DNA from: Spirosoma sp.
GTDB taxonomy: Bacteria > Bacteroidota > Bacteroidia > Cytophagales > Spirosomataceae
Length of the DNA: 33,894 bases
NCBI GenBank assembly: GCA_014377625.1
Contig: JACMPG010000161.1
Span: forward strand, 1 to 33,894
Direction: 5' to 3'
Position numbers and translations under genes: made by a program. Position 1 is the first letter of the stretch; each line of letters opens with the position of its first letter. Below the pieces are notes generated by a model. The model saw nothing but the letters and a program-made list of their open reading frames with translations, was not told the DNA's origin and ran no database searches. Below are positions 29,497-33,894 of the stretch, piece by piece.

Positions 29497-32388
29497 ATGC
29501 AAATTTCTACCAAACAACTCCTTCTACTACTGGCCCTGACCGTACTTTCCCTCGGAAATTCATTGATCCGGGCGCAGGGCATTGACGAAACGTATAACCA
29601 GAAAATCCGGGAGTACACCACTGACAAACGGTTTTTGCCCGAGTCGGTGCTGAATCTGGTCGACCACCCGACGATTCCTTCCCCCCGAAAACATTTTGGG
29701 CAGATTGTGGGTACGCCGGGCGTCATTCACCGCACCCCGGAAATCTACGCCTACTACCAGAAGCTGGCCCAAACGTCGCCCAACATTACCATGACGCAGG
29801 TCGGCACGACGGAAGAGGGGCGGCCCCTTCAGTTGGTGGCCATTGGTAGTGAAGAAGCCATGAAACGGCTCGACCATTATAAAAAACAACTCGCGCTGCT
29901 GGCCGACCCGCGCAAAGTGGGCAGCGCAGGCATTGAGCCGATTCTGGCCGACAGTAAGCTGGTCTATTACCTGAGTGGCGGGCTGCACTCGCCCGAGATG
30001 GGACCGCCCGAAATGCTGATGGAACTGGTGTACCGGCTCATTACCAGTCAGTTGCCCGAGATCAAGACCGTTCGTGACAACATTATCGTCCTGATCAATC
30101 CCGTGGCCGAACCCGATGGCTGGGACAAGCAGGTGGACTGGTATTACCGCTACACCAAAGCCCGAAAATCATTTGATGATGGCTTTCCGAAGTCGCCACC
30201 GTACTGGGGCAAATACGTGTACCACGATAATAATCGCGACGGGTTGCAGGTGTCGCAGGCCCTGACCAAGGCCATCTTCAACGTGTTTTACGACTGGCAT
30301 TTCACGGCCAGTCTGGACCTGCACGAGTCAGTACCGCTGCTGTACATCTCGACCGGCACCGGTCCCTACAACGAAACCATCGACCCGATTACCATTGGCG
30401 AGTGGCAGACGATGGCCAACCACGATATGGCGTCCCTGGCCGCGCAGGGGCTTCCCGGCGTGTTTACGTGGGCGTTTTACGATGGCTGGTACCCCGGCTA
30501 CGCGCTCTGGATTGCCAACAACCACAACGCTGCCGGACGGTTTTACGAGACCTTTGGCAATGCGGGCGCGAACACGTACCTGCGCAACCTTGCCGACCAG
30601 AAATACGCGGGCGACGCCGTGACCTCCAAAGAATGGTACCGCCCCGACCCGGCCACCGAAAAAGTGAACTGGTCGTACCGCAACAACATCAACTACATGC
30701 AGGCCGGGGTACTGGCGTCGCTCTCGTACGGAGCCACCAACAGCCGGATGCTGCTGAAAAACTTCTATCAGAAAGGGCTGAACAATATCCGCAAAGGCAC
30801 CGAAGACAAACCCCGCGCGTTTATCATCCCCAAAAGCCAGCGCGACCCGGCTATGGCGGCTTACCTCGTCAATCAGTTGCGGGCGCAGGCTATTGAGGTG
30901 CACCGGACCGAGTCGGGTAAAAATCAGGGCGATTACGTGGTGCTGCTCAACCAGCCGTATCGCAACCTCGCTGTGTCGCTGCTGACGAAGCAGAACTACC
31001 CCAAAGAAGCCAAGTTTCCGCCCTACGACGACATTGCCTGGACGTTCGGCTACCTCTATGGCGTGGACGTAAAGGCCGAAGATAGCCTGACCTACAATGC
31101 CGCCGATCTGAAAATGGTTAGTCAGGACGTGCAATACGCCGGACGTATCGACGGCGACGGCACGAGCTACGTACTGGATTATAAAGGGCAGAATACGCTG
31201 CTGCCCGCGCTGGTCTGGCTGAAAGGGCAGGGTAAAGCCGCTAAAGCTACCGTGCTGGATACCAAAGCGACCATTGCCGGGATGAAAGACACGCTGTCGG
31301 CGGGCGCGGTAGTCTTCAGCGGGCTGACCGCCGATCAGGCCCAAAAAATGACGACTCAGTTTGGGCTGGACGTACACGCTACAAAGGCAACCCCCGCCGG
31401 TGTGGGAACGGACCTTCGGACGCACGAGGTGAGTTTGCCACGCGTGGCCATCTACCACAGTTGGTTCAACACGCAGGACGAAGGCTGGGCGCGCTATACG
31501 TTTGAGCAGCGCGGCATTCCGTACACGTCCATCAGCAAAGACCAGCTCAAAGCGGGCGATCTGCGCAAGAAGTTCGACGTGATTCTCGTACCCCGGATGC
31601 GCGGGACCGGTACGAACTTCATGCACGGCGTTGACACCAAATACGGCCCGATGCCCTACACTAAAACCGCCGAGTTCCCGGCGCACGGCTTTCCTGATGC
31701 TACCGCCGACATGACTGGCGGGCCGGGTTTCGACGGGGTGGAGAATCTCCGAAAGTTTGTAGAAACGGGCGGAGTGCTGATTACGCTGGATAACTCCTCG
31801 CTGATGCTGGCCCAAACGGGTATTATGCGTGACCTCGAAGAAGCCCCCGCGCCCACGCTGTTCCATCCGGGGTCCATTGTGCAGGTGAAAAACCGTCAGC
31901 CCAATAGCCCGGTCATGTACGGTTTTCCCGAAACGTTCGCCATTTTCCGGGGAATTGCACCCTTGCTGCAAACGAAGCTGTATGACCGCGATATGATGCT
32001 GATGCAGTACGGTACCAAGCCGCTCAAAGACGAGGAGGAATACAAGGGAGCTATCCTGGGCATGCCGGAAATGGGTGTACCGGCCAAACGACCGGCGACT
32101 GATGCCGCCAAACCGACGACGCCGAAAAAAGAAGACCCTTATGTCCTCTCCGGTATGGTCCGTAACGAGCAAACGATTATTGGACACGGCGGTATCTTCA
32201 ACGTGCCGGTGGGTGCGGGGCGGGTTATCGCGTTCACCTTCGACCCGCTGCACCGCTACCTCAACCACCACGACGCGCCCCTGGTCTGGAACGTCCTCAT
32301 CAACTGGAACCACCTCCAGACCCCCACTCGCCCCGCTACCGCCGGGACCCCTGCTCCGGCAGGTACGAAAACAGGGGAAGAGCATTGA
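29497..32388 (+). CDS. Secreted M14 family zinc carboxypeptidase
   Basis: A 963-residue protein with a signal peptide (KQLLLLLALTVLSLGNSLIRAQ). The M14 domain follows: HRTPEIYAYYQKLAQTSPNITMTQVGTTEEGRPLQLVAIGS, zinc ligands His164 and Glu167 in GGLHSPEMGPPE, NPVAEPDGWD, and His276 in LDLHESVPLLY. The second half (from about residue 650) has an alpha/beta part RVAIYHSWFNTQDEGWARYTFEQRGIPY that resembles a glutamine-amidotransferase-like fold seen in long Bacteroidota M14 proteins. The enzyme would remove C-terminal residues from peptides in the periplasm, a complement to the S9 peptidase encoded 50 bases upstream. The ATG at 29497 is the natural start. The C-terminal Thr/Ala/Pro-rich tail is low complexity. 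Confidence 0.9.
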   Translation: MQISTKQLLLLLALTVLSLGNSLIRAQGIDETYNQKIREYTTDKRFLPESVLNLVDHPTIPSPRKHFGQIVGTPGVIHRTPEIYAYYQKLAQTSPNITMTQVGTTEEGRPLQLVAIGSEEAMKRLDHYKKQLALLADPRKVGSAGIEPILADSKLVYYLSGGLHSPEMGPPEMLMELVYRLITSQLPEIKTVRDNIIVLINPVAEPDGWDKQVDWYYRYTKARKSFDDGFPKSPPYWGKYVYHDNNRDGLQVSQALTKAIFNVFYDWHFTASLDLHESVPLLYISTGTGPYNETIDPITIGEWQTMANHDMASLAAQGLPGVFTWAFYDGWYPGYALWIANNHNAAGRFYETFGNAGANTYLRNLADQKYAGDAVTSKEWYRPDPATEKVNWSYRNNINYMQAGVLASLSYGATNSRMLLKNFYQKGLNNIRKGTEDKPRAFIIPKSQRDPAMAAYLVNQLRAQAIEVHRTESGKNQGDYVVLLNQPYRNLAVSLLTKQNYPKEAKFPPYDDIAWTFGYLYGVDVKAEDSLTYNAADLKMVSQDVQYAGRIDGDGTSYVLDYKGQNTLLPALVWLKGQGKAAKATVLDTKATIAGMKDTLSAGAVVFSGLTADQAQKMTTQFGLDVHATKATPAGVGTDLRTHEVSLPRVAIYHSWFNTQDEGWARYTFEQRGIPYTSISKDQLKAGDLRKKFDVILVPRMRGTGTNFMHGVDTKYGPMPYTKTAEFPAHGFPDATADMTGGPGFDGVENLRKFVETGGVLITLDNSSLMLAQTGIMRDLEEAPAPTLFHPGSIVQVKNRQPNSPVMYGFPETFAIFRGIAPLLQTKLYDRDMMLMQYGTKPLKDEEEYKGAILGMPEMGVPAKRPATDAAKPTTPKKEDPYVLSGMVRNEQTIIGHGGIFNVPVGAGRVIAFTFDPLHRYLNHHDAPLVWNVLINWNHLQTPTRPATAGTPAPAGTKTGEEH

Positions 32389-32447
32389 TAAAATAGTTGT
32401 TACGACTTGTGTGTATCCTGTATGACGCCATAATTACCCGTATAGTA

Positions 32448-32477
32448 GATAAGTAATCACGCAAATTTAGATTAATG
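32448..32477. repeat. Left terminal inverted repeat of the IS630 element
   Basis: About 30 bases starting GATAAGTAATCACGCAAA; partner at 33531-33560 with roughly seven mismatches. Confidence 0.75.
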
Positions 32478-32493
32478 TTTTTACCTTCGCGCT

Positions 32494-33551
32494 ATGGGCC
32501 GAAAACGTTGCATAGAACTCACTGACGATCAACAACTCACCTTGCGGGAGGCAATCAAATATCACCCCAAACATGAGTTCCGACGGTGCTGTCAGGCACT
32601 GCTGTGGAGTCACAAAAACTGGGCCGCTCAGACCATCGCTGCCGAGTTGGAAGTCTGCCCCCAGACGATTGGTAACTGGCTAACAGCCTGGCAAGAGGAC
32701 GGGCTTGTGGGTCTGATGCGGCAAAAAGGACAGGGCCGAAAACCCATCCTTAGCTTGACCAATGCCAGCCACCAACAAGCCCTGACAAAAGCCGTTGACA
32801 ACCACTATCAGGACGCGGCTCGCATCCGCACCGAACTTGAAGCGGTGCTGGGTCAGCCCATGAGCCGCGACACGGTTAAACGGTTTCTAAAAAAAACGAT
32901 TTTGCCTGGCATCGCATCCGCCGGACGACCAAACCTCAACAAGACCCCGTAGCCTACGCCAATGGCGTTGAGCGATGGAAAATTTTGCTAACGCTCTGGG
33001 TATGTGGCCTGATTGACCTGTATTTCGCCGACGAAACAGGTGTCACGTTACAGCCTTATATTCCCTACGGTTGGCAGAAAAAGCACCACCCATTACAGAT
33101 AACGGCACGAACGAAGAGTAAACGACTGAATCTATTTGGGCTGATGCGACTGGACAATCATCTGAGTATCTACCACAGTGAGCAGAGTTTAACTGGTGCT
33201 TTCATTGTTCGTTCGCTGGATGATTTTGTGGCCAAAGGCCACACGCGTCCGGTAGTGATTGTGCTTGATAACGGTCCGATTCATCGGTGTCAGGTAGTTT
33301 ATGATCAGCAAGCAAAGTGGGAAGAATCGGACGTTTTCCTGTTTTTTCTACCTACGTACAGCCCTCACTTGAATCCGATCGAGACCCTTTGGCGGTTCGT
33401 CAAGTACCGCTGGTTACACAAACGGGATTACAATTCATGGGGCCGTTTGAAGAAGGCCGTGTTCGACATCATTCGTCAATTTGGGGTTGAGTATCAGATC
33501 AACTTTAAGGCGTTAGCTGCCAAGAATGTACTTCAACCTAATTCTGCGTGA
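32494..33551 (+). CDS. IS630-family transposase, two frames joined by -1 frameshift
   Basis: Frame 1 (32494-32952) encodes MGRKRCIELT and a helix-turn-helix DNA-binding part (TIAAELEVCPQTIGNWLTAWQEDGLVGL). Frame 2 carries the catalytic domain. A run of eight A residues at 32889-32896 gives the slippery heptamer A-AAA-AAA in frame 1; a -1 slip continues as KKNDFAWHRIRRTTKPQQD, the normal IS630 linker, into frame 2. The fused product is about 352 residues, normal for the family. The catalytic residues are Asp180 (FADETG), Asp259 (VLDNGPIH) and Glu297 (LNPIETLW). Without slippage, frame 1 ends at 32952 as a DNA-binding fragment. A TACCTTCG promoter-like box lies nine bases before the ATG. Programmed frameshifting is likely, but a simple mutation is possible. 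Confidence 0.88.
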
Positions 33552-33560
33552 CTACTTATC
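33531..33560. repeat. Right terminal inverted repeat of the IS630 element
   Basis: Reversed, it reads GATAAGTAGTCACGCAGAA and pairs with 32448-32477. The transposase stop codon (33549-33551) lies inside it. Confidence 0.75.
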
Positions 33561-33635
33561 TGGCTCTATACGCTTGTGTACCAACCGCCAGCAACCATTT
33601 ATGAAGCACACTCTTGAGTTTAAAACTTGTTGCGC

Positions 33636-33707
33636 CCCCCGTATCACAGTTGGGAGCGTGGACTCAATGAGAATACCAACGGACTGATCTGGGAGTATAT
33701 TCCCAGG
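33636..33707 (+). pseudogene. Relic of an IS30-family transposase
   Basis: The plus strand encodes PPYHSWERGLNENTNGLIWE followed by YIPR. HSWERG-NENTNGL is the strongly conserved C-terminal block of IS30-family transposases around the catalytic Glu. An in-frame stop lies upstream at 33621 and no family match continues downstream, so only about 24 codons survive. It lies in the 244-base spacer between the two inverted IS630 copies and was probably there before they inserted. Confidence 0.8.
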
Positions 33708-33804
33708 AGTTGTCCGATTCGTATCGTCCGAGCGACATATCCGCACCTGCGGCCCGGTTGGATTTTACTTCAGTGTATCGTTTGGCCCGAAAAATTCGGA
33801 TTTT

Positions 33805-33894
33805 GATAAGTAGTCACGCAGAATTAGGTTGAAGTACATTCTTGGCAGCTAACGCCTTAAAGTTGATCTGATACTCAACCCCAAATTGACGAAT
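33805..33894 (-). mobile_element. Second IS630 copy, inverted, cut by the window end
   Basis: These 90 bases are the exact reverse complement of 33471-33560, by eye without a mismatch. The right terminal repeat starts at 33805 (GATAAGTAGTCACGCAG) and the element continues past the window. The bases outside its end are TTTT rather than TA. Confidence 0.9.
33814..33894 (-). CDS. IS630-family transposase, C-terminal fragment of second copy (partial)
   Basis: The last 26 codons and stop of the transposase (IRQFGVEYQINFKALAAKNV then LQPNSA), identical to the end of the first copy. The rest lies beyond the window, so whether the gene is intact cannot be seen. Confidence 0.88.
   Translation of the reverse strand: MRQFGVEYQINFKALAAKNVLQPNSA

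Larger units (their letters stand above)
32448..33560 (+). mobile_element. IS630-family insertion sequence, complete copy
   Basis: An element of 1113 bases bounded by imperfect terminal inverted repeats: left GATAAGTAATCACGCA (32448 on) and right, reversed, GATAAGTAGTCACGCA (ending 33560), with similarity over about 30 bases. It encodes a DDE transposase in two frames. A TA lies directly outside the left end, as expected for IS630 insertion, but the base pair outside the right end is TG. A second copy begins in opposite orientation at 33805; the last 90 bases of both are identical. Confidence 0.88.

Noticed and set aside
30328-32385. Long open frame (685 codons) on the minus strand
   Set aside because: Antisense to the M14 carboxypeptidase; Arg/Val/Gly-rich with no domain pattern.
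33552-33746. 64-codon minus-strand frame between the IS630 copies
   Set aside because: It lies opposite the IS30 relic, whose conserved HSWERG-NENTNGL block is on the plus strand.

Overview
The window looks like a chromosomal segment of an aerobic, pigmented bacterium of the Bacteroidota, most likely a Spirosoma-like member of the Cytophagales. The evidence is a T9SS-sorted protein with SprB-type repeats, the TAnnTTTG type of promoter element, several secreted S9 peptidases, a DUF1080 protein, a CrtD-type carotenoid desaturase, and fairly high GC with very compact genes. Genus is inference only. No rRNA, tRNA, CRISPR array, prophage or replication origin was seen.

Layout. 1-2047 (minus): tldD with a twin-arginine signal, then the start of tldE/pmbA. 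2490-4850 (plus): a T9SS-exported SprB-repeat protein. 4889-6233 (minus): a small accessory island with a decapitated lipoprotein-like gene fused to a scrap of an S9-peptidase 3' end, then a two-gene unit (69-aa protein plus a DUF6169-like protein). 6288-8708 (minus): secreted S9 peptidase. 8804-10706 (plus): YciI-like protein, HAD phosphatase (hxpB-like), PhzF-family enzyme. 10741-12194 (minus): ferredoxin reductase and [2Fe-2S] ferredoxin. 12449-13240 (plus): DUF1080 protein. 13358-16269: NhaD antiporter, a small HExxH membrane protein on the opposite strand, and a CPA1-type antiporter without the usual ND pair. 16403-18832 (minus): carotenoid desaturase and a beta-propeller lipoprotein. 18975-22406 (minus): a soluble histidine kinase with seven PAS modules. 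22513-26814 (plus): S9D-type peptidase and altronate dehydratase (uxaA). 26878-27141 (minus): small unknown protein. 27293-32388 (plus): S9 peptidase and M14 carboxypeptidase. 32448-33894: an IS630-family element with a frameshifted transposase, a relic of an IS30 transposase, and the inverted end of a second identical IS630 copy.

How the genes fit together. The dominant theme is exported protein and peptide breakdown: three S9 peptidases, an M14 carboxypeptidase and a TldD/TldE pair, most with export signals. A second theme is ion homeostasis (two antiporters). The ferredoxin and its reductase form a plausible electron-transfer pair.

The most unusual aspect is the intergenic DNA. Nearly every gap holds an imperfect palindrome from one of a few repeat families (CACAGAG type, ATGATGAATG type, CAGTTATCAGTGACCAG type, GAGTGAATAGTT-CTG type, GGTCGGACG type). 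At least three genes take their last codons and stop codon from such repeats. I found no clear new multi-gene defence or biosynthetic system. The best candidates for undescribed biology are the 5540-6233 two-gene unit, the HExxH mini-protein at 14699-15034, and the repeat-derived gene ends.
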